Shown in pieces: positions 14,309 to 22,714 of a stretch of 32,880 bases of DNA. The translations under genes were made by a program, and so were the position numbers. The stretch comes from a virus. Below the pieces are notes generated by a model, which worked only from the letters and a program-made list of their open reading frames with translations, made no database searches and was not told the origin of the DNA. Location of the stretch: positions 1-32,880 of IMG/VR virus record IMGVR_UViG_3300029787_000193. One strand, given 5' to 3'. The first letter of the stretch is position 1; each line of letters opens with the position of its first letter.

Positions 14309-14948
14309 TAGTTAATTCTACAATGTTCTTTAAAATATTTGCGACAGAGTTAAAAGCTCGATTTAGTGCTAAAACCATTAAATGCAGAATCCCAGTTGAT
14401 TTAAGAAGAAAAACAAGTAGGCGTAAAAAAATCTCGGTAAGACGGTAACCAATCCGATTTTATTAAAGAGTAAAAGCGTAGGCACTTCGGATAAAAATGG
14501 AAATTTTTACAAAAAGATTGATAAGAGGGCAAGCAAATATTGAAAGAACAATGTTCATTAAAATATTGAAAGTCAAACAAGGAAATCTGTTTATAGTAAA
14601 AATGTTTGAAGGATTGTTTAAAAACTCTCGTATGAAACCAAACCTAAAAATTAGGGACATAATATTTGAGTTGAGGATAACTGAAATGGTAGGTGCAATT
14701 CCTATCCCCGCCCGCTCACGGCAGGTAGTGTATTAAATCACGCAGACACGAATCAATTAATAGAATATGCTTGAACAGCGGATAGTAAAGGGAACACACC
14801 CAACTATTAAAGACTCTAACAAAAATGAACCGGCAACTGGTAGAGCTGGGAGGTAAAAAAAGTACATACCGGACTTGATTACCTAAGGGAGCGCCTAACT
14901 TATTTGATATTCATTAAATAACCCTCGCAGATATGTGGGGGTTTTTTT
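14309..14948 (+). ncRNA. Large structured noncoding RNA, about 640 nt, family not recognised
   Basis: No credible gene lies here. The block has a near-consensus promoter and an intrinsic terminator of its own. By eye: a hairpin at 14307-14322 (TGTAG/CTACA); a 10-bp helix joining the two ends, ATATTTGCGA 14335-14344 with TCGCAGATAT 14925-14934; a second long-range helix AAGTAGGCG 14415-14423 with CGCCTAACTT 14892-14901 (one bulge); and hairpins at 14347-14359, 14361-14383, 14492-14509 (GGAA loop), 14643-14655, 14706-14724, 14782-14807 and 14851-14884 (nested). A GC-rich patch near 14700-14725 stands out from the genome. Size, phage setting and nested long-range pairing recall giant phage RNAs such as GOLLD and ROOL, but I cannot match it to either. 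Confidence 0.75.
14922..14948 (+). terminator. Intrinsic terminator T4 (end of structured RNA)
   Basis: CCCTCGCA (14922-14929), loop GATA, TGTGGGGG (14934-14941), then seven T (14942-14948). The left arm and loop are also the 3' strand of the end-to-end helix with 14335-14344, so the two structures exclude each other. Confidence 0.9.
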
Positions 14949-14952
14949 ATGT

Positions 14953-14983
14953 ACAAAATTTAAAGATAGTGCGTTATATAAGT
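14953..14983 (+). promoter_or_regulatory. Late promoter motif 5 (portal operon)
   Basis: ACAAAAT at 14953-14959 and CGTTATATAAGT at 14972-14983, followed directly by ATG at 14984. It stands 4 bp after the T-run of the RNA terminator, so the late portal operon restarts at once. Confidence 0.65.
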
Positions 14984-15331
14984 ATGAAACATTTAACTAC
15001 ATCTGCTTCAGCACAAACTTTAAAAATAATTCCTAGAAGTTATGCTAGTACAGTTAGTATGATACTAAGAGACGATTCTACAAATACCTCAACAACATAC
15101 AGTAGCATAAGCACCTCAACAGACAAAAACTATCTAGTAATATCTAAGGCATTAAGTCCTGTATTAGTAGAAGGTAGATTTTATGATATGACTGTTAAAG
15201 AGGGAGCAAGTGTAATTTATAAAGACAAAATATTTTGTACAGACCAAACATTACCATATACAGTTAACAGTGGAGAATACACTACTCCTACAGGAAACGA
15301 CAAATATGATAATGATTACTTAATTATATGA
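14984..15331 (+). CDS. Structural protein, beta-sandwich-like (115 aa)
   Basis: ATG 14984 is chosen over an upstream in-frame ATG (14933) that lies inside the terminator, because the late motif ends exactly at 14983. The product is Ser/Thr-rich, with alternating strands (TLKIIPRSYASTVSMILRDD, then VLVEGRFYDMTVKEGASVIYKDKIFC), a small beta sandwich typical of virion decoration or tail accessory proteins. It ends with NDYLII and overlaps the portal ATG by 4 bp. Function unassigned. Confidence 0.65.
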   Translation: MKHLTTSASAQTLKIIPRSYASTVSMILRDDSTNTSTTYSSISTSTDKNYLVISKALSPVLVEGRFYDMTVKEGASVIYKDKIFCTDQTLPYTVNSGEYTTPTGNDKYDNDYLII

Positions 15332-17307
15332 AAAATAGAACAAGAAATAAATTAGGGCAGTTTACTAAAGGCTCAAAGTCAGATTTAAGTATTGTAAATC
15401 TTTCTACTTATACATCACCAGCTGTAAAAGAAGTTAGAGGTAAAGACTTTATTGAATACGGAGAAGATAACAACTACTTTCAATACTTAATAGACAGATA
15501 CAACGGAAGTCCTACTAATAACGCTATTATAAATGGTGTTAGTGAGATGATTTACGGAAAAGGCTTAGATGCGACCAATTCAAATAAAAAACCTAATGAG
15601 TACGCTCAAATGATGAGCTTGTTTACCAAAGATTGTACTAGAAAGTTATGTTATGATTTAAAATTAATGGGTCAATGTGCAATACAAATTATCTACTCTA
15701 AAAACAGAACTAAGATTGTACAAGTTGAACACATACCCATAGAAACTATACGAGCTGAGAAATGTGATGAAAAAGGAGATATAAATGCATATTATTATTT
15801 TAGTGATTGGAGCAAGTATAAGCGAGGAAATGAGTTAAAACGTATCCCAGCATTCGGAACGTCTAAAGAAGCCTTAGAGATACTTTATATTAAGCCATAC
15901 AGGGCAGGTTTTAAATATTATAGTCCTGTAGATTATCAAGGGGGTACACAATACGCTGAATTAGAAGAAGAAATATCTAATTATCACCTAAACAACATTT
16001 TAAACGGTCTAGCTCCTAGTATGTTGATTAACTTTAACAATGGTACGCCAGACCCTGAGCAAAGAGAAATGATAGAAAGAAGAATCTACGAAAAGTTTTC
16101 AGGTAGTTCTAATGCTGGGAAGTTTATCTTAGCTTTTAATGACAATCCTGATACTGCTGCTAGTATTGAGCCTGTACAGTTGAGTGATGCACATCAACAA
16201 TACCAATTTTTAAGTGATGAGAGTTCTAAAAAGATTATGGTGGCTCATAGAGTTGTAAGTCCTATGCTATTTGGTATAAAAGACAGTACAGGTCTTGGAA
16301 ATAATGCAGATGAGTTAAAAACAGCGTCTATATTATTTGACAATCTTGTAATTAAGGGCTTTCAAGGGCTTTTAATCGATGCGTTTGACCAAATACTAGC
16401 TTATAATGATATCTCGCTGCATTTGTACTTTAAAACGCTTCAGCCACTTGAATTTACAGACTTAGAGAACGTAGAGGACGAAGAAACTAAGGAAGAAGAG
16501 ACAGGAGTGAAGTTAAAAAAGATTGACGGTCAAGATGTTTATTCTACTAAAGAGGAAGCAATAGAAAAAGCTAAAGAAATAGGTTGTGAAGGTTATCACG
16601 TACACGAAGAAGATGATATGACTTGGTATATGCCTTGTAAAGACCATTCTGAAATACAAAATTTATCAGAATTAGATAAGTTTATTGATTTAGGTCAAAA
16701 TGAAGAAGATTTATTAGAAGAGTTTGACTTAATTGATGAAATGGATGTTGATTATGACTTAGAAGATGAACTTGATAAAAAAATAGACGAATTAAACAAC
16801 GAAGTTAAGTTAACATCTACAGGTAGAGCAAATAAAACAAGAAAAAGTGAGCAAGATGGGAAAAGTAAGAAAAAAGGTAAAGAAGATATTACGTATTTAG
16901 TTAGGTATATGTACACAGCTTATAAAGATGGTTATCCTACTGATTCTACAACAAGCTCAAGAGAATTTTGCGTTAAAATGATGAGAGCTAAAAAAATATA
17001 TCGTAAAGAAGATATTATTGCTATGGAAAATGTAGCAGTCAATCCAGGATTTGGTCAAAATGGTGCTGCAACGTATTCTATATGGCTATATAAAGGTGGT
17101 GCGAGATGTTCGCATAGATGGACTAGAAAAATATATGCAAGAAAAGACGGAGAGAGAAGTTTGGGAAATACAATAAGTACAACAAAAGCTAGAACTGAGG
17201 GTTTTAGACCAGAAGCTAATCCAAACAAAGTATCTATAGCTCCTAGAAATATGACGTATAAAGGCTATACGGCAGCGTATTGGAATAAAATAGGATTTGA
17301 AAATTAA
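15328..17307 (+). CDS. Portal protein with two extra C-terminal domains (659 aa)
   Basis: Residues 1-370 fit a phage portal: TYTSPAVKEVRGKDFIEYGEDNNYFQYLIDRYNGSPTN at the start, long helices, and ISNYHLNNILNGLAPSMLINFNNGTPDPEQ in the core. It forms the dodecameric ring through which terminase packs DNA. Two accessory segments follow an acidic linker: about residues 390-440, with GYHVHEEDD and WYMPCKDHSE, and about 515-659, with SREFCVKMMRAKKIYRKEDI and GGARCSHRWTRKIYARKDG. Both look like small domains fused to various structural proteins of this phage group. At 659 residues it is longer than usual portals (about 400-530). Confidence 0.8.
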   Translation: MKNRTRNKLGQFTKGSKSDLSIVNLSTYTSPAVKEVRGKDFIEYGEDNNYFQYLIDRYNGSPTNNAIINGVSEMIYGKGLDATNSNKKPNEYAQMMSLFTKDCTRKLCYDLKLMGQCAIQIIYSKNRTKIVQVEHIPIETIRAEKCDEKGDINAYYYFSDWSKYKRGNELKRIPAFGTSKEALEILYIKPYRAGFKYYSPVDYQGGTQYAELEEEISNYHLNNILNGLAPSMLINFNNGTPDPEQREMIERRIYEKFSGSSNAGKFILAFNDNPDTAASIEPVQLSDAHQQYQFLSDESSKKIMVAHRVVSPMLFGIKDSTGLGNNADELKTASILFDNLVIKGFQGLLIDAFDQILAYNDISLHLYFKTLQPLEFTDLENVEDEETKEEETGVKLKKIDGQDVYSTKEEAIEKAKEIGCEGYHVHEEDDMTWYMPCKDHSEIQNLSELDKFIDLGQNEEDLLEEFDLIDEMDVDYDLEDELDKKIDELNNEVKLTSTGRANKTRKSEQDGKSKKKGKEDITYLVRYMYTAYKDGYPTDSTTSSREFCVKMMRAKKIYRKEDIIAMENVAVNPGFGQNGAATYSIWLYKGGARCSHRWTRKIYARKDGERSLGNTISTTKARTEGFRPEANPNKVSIAPRNMTYKGYTAAYWNKIGFEN

Positions 17308-17309
17308 TT

Positions 17310-17810
17310 ATGGCAACAGTTTTATTTATATCGAGAACAGATTTAGTTAAGAATAGTATCATTGATGGTAATGTAGATACTGATAAGTTTATACAATTTA
17401 TCAAAGTAGCGCAACAAACTGAAATAAGAAACTATCTAGGAACTAAATTATATAATAAAATTGGTGCAGATATTTCAGGTTCAGGCTTGTCAGGAAACTA
17501 TGAAACCTTAGTAAACGACTATGTACAGCCTATGTTGATTTGGTACGCACAAGCTGAGTATATACCTTATGCAGCTTATCAAATAAAAAACGGAGGTATA
17601 TTTAAAGGTAATTCAGAGAACGCAGAAAGCGTTGCAAAAGAAGAAGTAGATTATCTAGTAAACAAAGCAAGAAACACAGCAGAATATTATACACAAAGGT
17701 TTTTAGATTACATAAGCAACAATAGTAATTTGTTTCCTGAGTATAATCAAAATACAGGCGGTGATGTTTACCCAGATAGTGATGGTTTATTTAACAGTTG
17801 GGTTCTGTGA
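17310..17810 (+). CDS. Head-tail connector (gp6-like) protein (166 aa)
   Basis: Mainly helical protein directly after the portal: FISRTDLVKNSIIDGNVDTDKFIQFIKVAQQTEIRNYLG, then a long helix with QAEYIPYAAYQIKNGGI, the pattern of head completion proteins that sit below the portal. It ends with the acidic segment GLFNSWVL. Its TGA is overlapped by GTG of a mini-gene. Confidence 0.65.
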   Translation: MATVLFISRTDLVKNSIIDGNVDTDKFIQFIKVAQQTEIRNYLGTKLYNKIGADISGSGLSGNYETLVNDYVQPMLIWYAQAEYIPYAAYQIKNGGIFKGNSENAESVAKEEVDYLVNKARNTAEYYTQRFLDYISNNSNLFPEYNQNTGGDVYPDSDGLFNSWVL

Positions 17811-17923
17811 GATACAAACCAAAAAATAAAAATATAGTAAAACTTAAAAAGTATTTAGATATGAATTGGTATACTAATAATACACAAAACATAAAAGTAG
17901 AATATATAAAAGAAACTAAGTAG
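17807..17923 (+). CDS. Basic mini-gene after the connector (38 aa, GTG start)
   Basis: GTG 17807 overlaps the connector stop (GTGA) and runs to TAG 17921-17923, 2 bp before the tail-fibre ATG. Lys/Asn-rich peptide. It fills the gap exactly; function unknown. Confidence 0.5.
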   Translation: MRYKPKNKNIVKLKKYLDMNWYTNNTQNIKVEYIKETK

Positions 17924-17925
17924 AT

Positions 17926-20900
17926 ATGTCAGATAAGAAGTTTTCAGAGTTTACGTTACAAACTAGCAATTCTAATGTTGCGTTTGTCGTTGGTTTTAAT
18001 GGGTCAGATAATGTTAGAATATCTCCTAGCAATCTTATAGGTAGTGGTTTCTTACCTACCTCTGGTGGTACTATGACAGGTAACTTACTTTTACAAGATA
18101 ACATACAAGTACAAGTAGGAACAGGAGGCGACTTAAAACTATATCACAATGCTACAGATTCATTTATTGAGAATCAAACAGGAATCTTAAAAATACAAAG
18201 TTCTGTTGTAGATGGTGATATATCCTTTCTTGCAGATAATGGTAGTGGTACGCCTACAGAATATTTGAGACTAGATGGTGGTGATACAAGAATAAAAATA
18301 CCTGATAATATAAATATGACATTTGGGGCAGGTGGAGATTTACAGTTAAGCCACGATGCTACTGACAGTTTAATTAGAAACTATACAGGTGATTTAAAAA
18401 TAACTAATTTTGCTGATGATAAAGACATTATCTTCCAATCAGACGATGGAAGTGGTGGAGTAACAGAATATTTTAGAGTTGATGGAAGTAATGCAGGTTT
18501 TACTACTTTTCCTGATAGTACACACTTAGCCATTGGTACTGATAGAGATTTTAGAATGTCTCACGATGGTACAGATACAAATGTTTTTGGTGTTACAGGT
18601 GATATAATTTTTACAAATTATGCTGATGACAAAGACATTATTTTTAGGTCTGATGATGGAAGTGGTGGAACTGCTGAATATTTTAAATTAGATGGTGGTA
18701 CTGTAAAATCAATTTTTAGTAAACCTGCCCAATTTATTGATAATACAAAACTATATGTAGGCTCATCAAACGATTTTGAAATGTATCACGCTACAAATAC
18801 TTATTTAAATAATAATGGAACGGGAGGACATTTATATATTTCTAATTACGCTGATGACAAAGATATTATATTTCAGTCAGATGATGGTTCTGGTGGAACT
18901 ACTGCTTATTTAACATTAGATGGGAGCGTAGGATATACAACTGTTCAAAAAGACATTAGATTAGAAGATAATGTACAATTAGAACTTGGAAATGACCGAG
19001 AATTAACAATATATTCGGATGGCTCTAATGGTTTGATTTCAAATCAAATTGGAGATTTAGTCATTACTAATGCAGCAGATGATAAAGATATTATCTTTCA
19101 AACAGATGACGGAAGTGGTGGTTTAGCTACATATTTCTTTTTAGATGGTAGTCAATCTACCGGGTCATTATTTACAAAGTTTCCAGATAACAGTATAATT
19201 AGTTTGGGTGATGGCTCAGATTGTTATATTAGACACGATGGAACTAATACAAGAATTGATAATTCTACTGGTAATTTAAAGTTTAAAAACTCTCAAGATG
19301 ATGGAGATATTATTTTTGAATGTGATGATGGCAGCGGTGGAACTACTGAATATTTTAGAGTTGATGGGCAATATGAAGTAAATAGATTTCTTAAAAACGC
19401 AAGATTTAACGATAGTGTAAAAGCTAATTTTGGTACAGGAGATGATTTACAAATATATCACGATGGCTCGAGTACACATATAGAAAACCAAACAAGTAAT
19501 TTAACTATAACTAATTACGCAGATGACGGAGATATTATATTAAGGTCAGACGATGGTAGCGGTGGGCATACTGAATATTTTAGATTAGATGGTGGTGATG
19601 TAAAATCAGTTTTTAGCAAACCAGCACAATTTATAGATAATACAAAACTTTTTATAGGTTCTTCAAATGATTTACAAATATATCACGATGCTACAAATTC
19701 AAATATTGTAAATGAAACAGGAGATTTACTAATTGAACAAAAAGCTAATGATGGAGATATAAAATTTTATAGTGATGATGGTTCAGGTAATGTTGCTCAA
19801 TATTTTAGACTAGATGGCGGTAGTGTAACTACCCAATTTCTAAAAACAGTAAAGTTATATGATAATGTTGCATTATGGCTAGGAGATAACAACGACCTTC
19901 AAATATATCACGATGGCTCAAATTCTTATATTAAAGATGCAGGAACAGGATTCTTAATAATACAAGCTGATGCTGCTTTAGTTTTACAAAATGCAGGAGG
20001 GGAACCATATTTACAAGCTATCTCAAATGGTGCAGTACAATTATATCACGATAATAGCAAAAAATTTGAAACAACAAGTAGTGGAGTAGATGTTACAGGA
20101 AGAATGGCTATTGATGATGGTAATAACAACGTTTCTATTGGTGATTTTGCTGGTGATGCTTTAAGTTCTGGTACTTACAATGTTGCAGTTGGTCGAAGTG
20201 CATTAAGCACAGAAGATGGACACGGATTTAACGTAGCTGTTGGAGCATTTGCTTTATTAAATCAGAACGCAGGAGCTGATGCGCATAATGTAGCAGTGGG
20301 TTATGCTGCAGGTGAAAATGTTACAACAGGTACTCAAAACACTTTGATAGGTGGTAATGCAGGAGACGCTCTTACAACAGGTACCTCTAATATAGCTTTA
20401 GGTTATAGAGCCTTAACTACAGAAGATACTGGAAGTAGAAACGTAGCTATAGGTGATAATTCTTTAGCTGCATTAAACTATGATGGTGTTGGTTATAACA
20501 CGGCTGTAGGTTTTTATGCTGGAGCCGCTATGACAACAGCTACAGCTAACACGATTATAGGAGGTAATGCTGGTGATGCACTAACGACAGGGGGTGATAA
20601 TGTAGCTGTTGGTTATAATGCTTTATCAACTGAAGATACAGGTACTCGTAATACCGCTATAGGTAGAGGTGCTTTACAAAATTTAAATTACAATGGTAAT
20701 GGTTATAATACTGCTGTAGGATATGAAGCAGGTAATGATATTACAACAGGTATTCAAAATACTTTGATTGGGGCTTTAGCAGGTGATAGTTTAGCAGGTG
20801 GTAGTCAAAATGTTGCTGTAGGTATGTATGCTTTATCTACTGAAGATACACACGGTAAAAATGTAGCAGTTGGATATAGTGCTTTAGTTGTACAAAATGC

Positions 20901-22281
20901 AGGTGCTGACGCTTACAATGTAGCGGTTGGTTATAATGCAGGTGGCTCTGTTACAACAGCTATTCAAAGCACAATAGTAGGGGCTAACGCTGGAGATAAT
21001 CTTACCACAGGTAGTTATAATACTGTTTTTGGTTATAATGCTTTATCTGAAGAAGATACTCACGGTGGAAATACCGCTATTGGTAGACGAGCTTTAATGA
21101 CACAAAATGCTGGTGCTGATGCTTATAATACAGCGGTAGGATATGATGCTGGTTTAAACGTTACAACAGGTTTAAAAAACAACTTATTAGGAGGTCTTGC
21201 TGGTGATGCATTAACTACAGGAAGTAACAATGTAGCTATAGGTTATGAAGCTCTTACTACTGAAGATACAGGTTCAAGAAATATTGCTATTGGACAATCT
21301 GCTTTAGGAAGTTTAAATTATGATGGTAATGGTTACAATATAGCTGTGGGTCATAACGCTGGTGTATTAGTAACAACAGGTGTAAATAATACTCTTATAG
21401 GAGGTTTAGCAGGTGATGCTTTAAATTCAGGTAGTCAAAACATAGCTGTTGGAACAGCGGCTTTGAGTTCAGCTACGACGTCTGCTAATAACATAGCTAT
21501 TGGTGCTGATGCTTTAGGCGCTCTTACAACGTCAGCGAGAAACGTTGCTATTGGAACAGAAGCTTTAAACGGTGTTATGGATACAGGCACCAACACTTAT
21601 AATGTTGCTATAGGTTATCAAGCCGGTAACGATGTTACAACAGGTACATTAAATACTATAGTAGGGGGACTTGCAGGAAAAACAATTACTACAGGTACTA
21701 GTAATGTTTTAATGGGTTATGAAGCAGGAGAAGTTTTATTAGATGGTGCTCAAAACACTTTATTAGGAGACCAAGTATCTGGCGGACTTACAAGTGGTAG
21801 TGAAAACACATATATAGGAAGAAGGGCTGCTTCTTTTGCAACAACAGGAAGTAATAATTTATCTATAGGTGCAGGCTCAAGTTTATCTTCTGCTACAGTA
21901 AGTAATGAGGCAAACATATTTAATGGCTCAGTTGTAGCAAGATTTCAAGGAGCTGCTAGTGCTTGGACTTTTGTATCGGATGAAAGAGATAAAAAAGACA
22001 TTGAAGATTTAGAACTAGGACTTGATTTTATAGACAAACTTAAACCAAGAAAATTTAAATGGGATTTAAGAGATTCAGATACAGATAAAGGTAAAGAATC
22101 ATCAGGGTTTATAGCACAAGAAATAAAAGAAGTTTTAGATGAAACAGGTGTTGATTATACAGGTATTGTAGATACTAACAACCCAGACCAATATACAGTT
22201 GCACAAGCTAACATAATACCTATGCTAGTAAAAGCAATACAAGAATTAAAACAAGAAATACAACAATTAAAAAATAAATAA
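17926..22281 (+). CDS. Tail fibre with two repeat arrays and S74 intramolecular chaperone (1451 aa)
   Basis: The longest gene. An N-terminal attachment region (residues 1-60) is followed by about nine imperfect repeats of a NDLQIYHDGSNSYI ... DDGSGGTTEYFRLDGG unit, then six 70-residue repeats with NVAVGYNALSTEDT ... NTAIG, resembling YadA-head-like trimeric beta helix. The last 101 residues (from Ser1351, SDERDKKDI) are the S74 endosialidase-type chaperone, which trimerises the fibre and then self-cleaves at the Ser; KPRKFKW and SSGFIAQEI are typical of it. A C-terminal coiled coil ends the chaperone. The fibre should bind a host surface structure. Confidence 0.85.
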   Translation: MSDKKFSEFTLQTSNSNVAFVVGFNGSDNVRISPSNLIGSGFLPTSGGTMTGNLLLQDNIQVQVGTGGDLKLYHNATDSFIENQTGILKIQSSVVDGDISFLADNGSGTPTEYLRLDGGDTRIKIPDNINMTFGAGGDLQLSHDATDSLIRNYTGDLKITNFADDKDIIFQSDDGSGGVTEYFRVDGSNAGFTTFPDSTHLAIGTDRDFRMSHDGTDTNVFGVTGDIIFTNYADDKDIIFRSDDGSGGTAEYFKLDGGTVKSIFSKPAQFIDNTKLYVGSSNDFEMYHATNTYLNNNGTGGHLYISNYADDKDIIFQSDDGSGGTTAYLTLDGSVGYTTVQKDIRLEDNVQLELGNDRELTIYSDGSNGLISNQIGDLVITNAADDKDIIFQTDDGSGGLATYFFLDGSQSTGSLFTKFPDNSIISLGDGSDCYIRHDGTNTRIDNSTGNLKFKNSQDDGDIIFECDDGSGGTTEYFRVDGQYEVNRFLKNARFNDSVKANFGTGDDLQIYHDGSSTHIENQTSNLTITNYADDGDIILRSDDGSGGHTEYFRLDGGDVKSVFSKPAQFIDNTKLFIGSSNDLQIYHDATNSNIVNETGDLLIEQKANDGDIKFYSDDGSGNVAQYFRLDGGSVTTQFLKTVKLYDNVALWLGDNNDLQIYHDGSNSYIKDAGTGFLIIQADAALVLQNAGGEPYLQAISNGAVQLYHDNSKKFETTSSGVDVTGRMAIDDGNNNVSIGDFAGDALSSGTYNVAVGRSALSTEDGHGFNVAVGAFALLNQNAGADAHNVAVGYAAGENVTTGTQNTLIGGNAGDALTTGTSNIALGYRALTTEDTGSRNVAIGDNSLAALNYDGVGYNTAVGFYAGAAMTTATANTIIGGNAGDALTTGGDNVAVGYNALSTEDTGTRNTAIGRGALQNLNYNGNGYNTAVGYEAGNDITTGIQNTLIGALAGDSLAGGSQNVAVGMYALSTEDTHGKNVAVGYSALVVQNAGADAYNVAVGYNAGGSVTTAIQSTIVGANAGDNLTTGSYNTVFGYNALSEEDTHGGNTAIGRRALMTQNAGADAYNTAVGYDAGLNVTTGLKNNLLGGLAGDALTTGSNNVAIGYEALTTEDTGSRNIAIGQSALGSLNYDGNGYNIAVGHNAGVLVTTGVNNTLIGGLAGDALNSGSQNIAVGTAALSSATTSANNIAIGADALGALTTSARNVAIGTEALNGVMDTGTNTYNVAIGYQAGNDVTTGTLNTIVGGLAGKTITTGTSNVLMGYEAGEVLLDGAQNTLLGDQVSGGLTSGSENTYIGRRAASFATTGSNNLSIGAGSSLSSATVSNEANIFNGSVVARFQGAASAWTFVSDERDKKDIEDLELGLDFIDKLKPRKFKWDLRDSDTDKGKESSGFIAQEIKEVLDETGVDYTGIVDTNNPDQYTVAQANIIPMLVKAIQELKQEIQQLKNK
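18085..20080 (+). repeat. Fibre repeat array 1 (DDGSGG units)
   Basis: About nine imperfect units of roughly 210-230 bp within the fibre gene. Eight recognisable copies of the DDGSGG...YFRLDG motif; two units share a nearly identical FSKPAQFIDNTKL segment. Boundaries are approximate. Confidence 0.7.
20120..21870 (+). repeat. Fibre repeat array 2 (six exact-period 210-bp units)
   Basis: The EDG/EDT codons recur near 20209, 20419, 20629, 20839, 21049 and 21259, exactly 210 bp (70 residues) apart. Units are of two kinds: A with QNAGADA (units 1, 4, 5) and B with LNYDGNGYN (units 2, 3, 6), in the order A B B A A B. The array is followed by shorter degenerate units to about 21870. Confidence 0.8.
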
Positions 22282-22517
22282 TGGAAGAATACACAGACGA
22301 GCAAGTAGCTCAAGACATTTTTGCGACTTTAGATTCTATAGGAATTGTAGAAAGAGTAAGATTAATTGCAGAATCAGATAGAACTGATGACCAAAAAGAT
22401 AATTTATCAAGAAACGAAAGACATATACAACTTAAAATGAAAAAGGATAAATTTGTAAAAGGTTTGACAAAAACTCAAGCTGACAGAATTAGTGCTTTAG
22501 CATTACCAAGTTTATAA
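22281..22517 (+). CDS. Hypothetical protein (78 aa)
   Basis: Begins at the ATG sharing its first base with the fibre stop. Acidic N-terminus (MEEYTDEQVAQDIFATLDSIG) and basic C-terminal half (ERHIQLKMKKDKFVKGLTKTQ), wholly helical. Possibly a fibre assembly helper; no family recognised. Confidence 0.7.
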   Translation: MEEYTDEQVAQDIFATLDSIGIVERVRLIAESDRTDDQKDNLSRNERHIQLKMKKDKFVKGLTKTQADRISALALPSL

Positions 22518-22570
22518 AAAACTATACTAAATTTACTTATGAATTAATATTAACAAGTAAATAAATAAAA

Positions 22571-22714
22571 ATGAAAATTACAAAAGAACAAATTTTAAGA
22601 GTTAACCAAGTAATAGCAAGTTTGCCTATTGCATATCTAGGACAAGCACAAGAGATTGTAAAAATCTTAAATGAAAGTGCTGAAGAAGATAAAAAAGAAA
22701 AACCAAAGAAATGA
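22571..22714 (+). CDS. Small helical protein (47 aa)
   Basis: ATG 22571 follows an A-rich leader (AAATAAATAAAA). The stop TGA at 22712-22714 overlaps the next ATG. It reads KITKEQILRVNQVIASLPIA, then a charged tail. No family recognised, but an A-rich leader and coupled stop support it. Confidence 0.55.
   Translation: MKITKEQILRVNQVIASLPIAYLGQAQEIVKILNESAEEDKKEKPKK

Noticed and set aside
14497-14736. 79-residue ORF on + strand and 65-residue ORF on - strand within the structured RNA
   Set aside because: Neither has a leader or a recognisable protein pattern; both run through the helices and GC-rich hairpin of the RNA. They look like chance frames.
14882-14887. CCTAAG, half of the 11-nt GAAA tetraloop receptor
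   Set aside because: The partner strand TATGG is not seen opposite it, and the bases are better paired in the 14851-14884 hairpin.
14309-14948. Group I or II intron, tmRNA or RNase P
   Set aside because: No intron core elements or domain V-type hairpin, no tag ORF with CCA end and no P RNA core pattern could be found. The region lies between genes, not inside one.
17926-22281. CRISPR array or diversity-generating retroelement
   Set aside because: The repeats are in-frame coding units of a fibre; no spacers, no reverse transcriptase and no template/variable repeat pair were seen.
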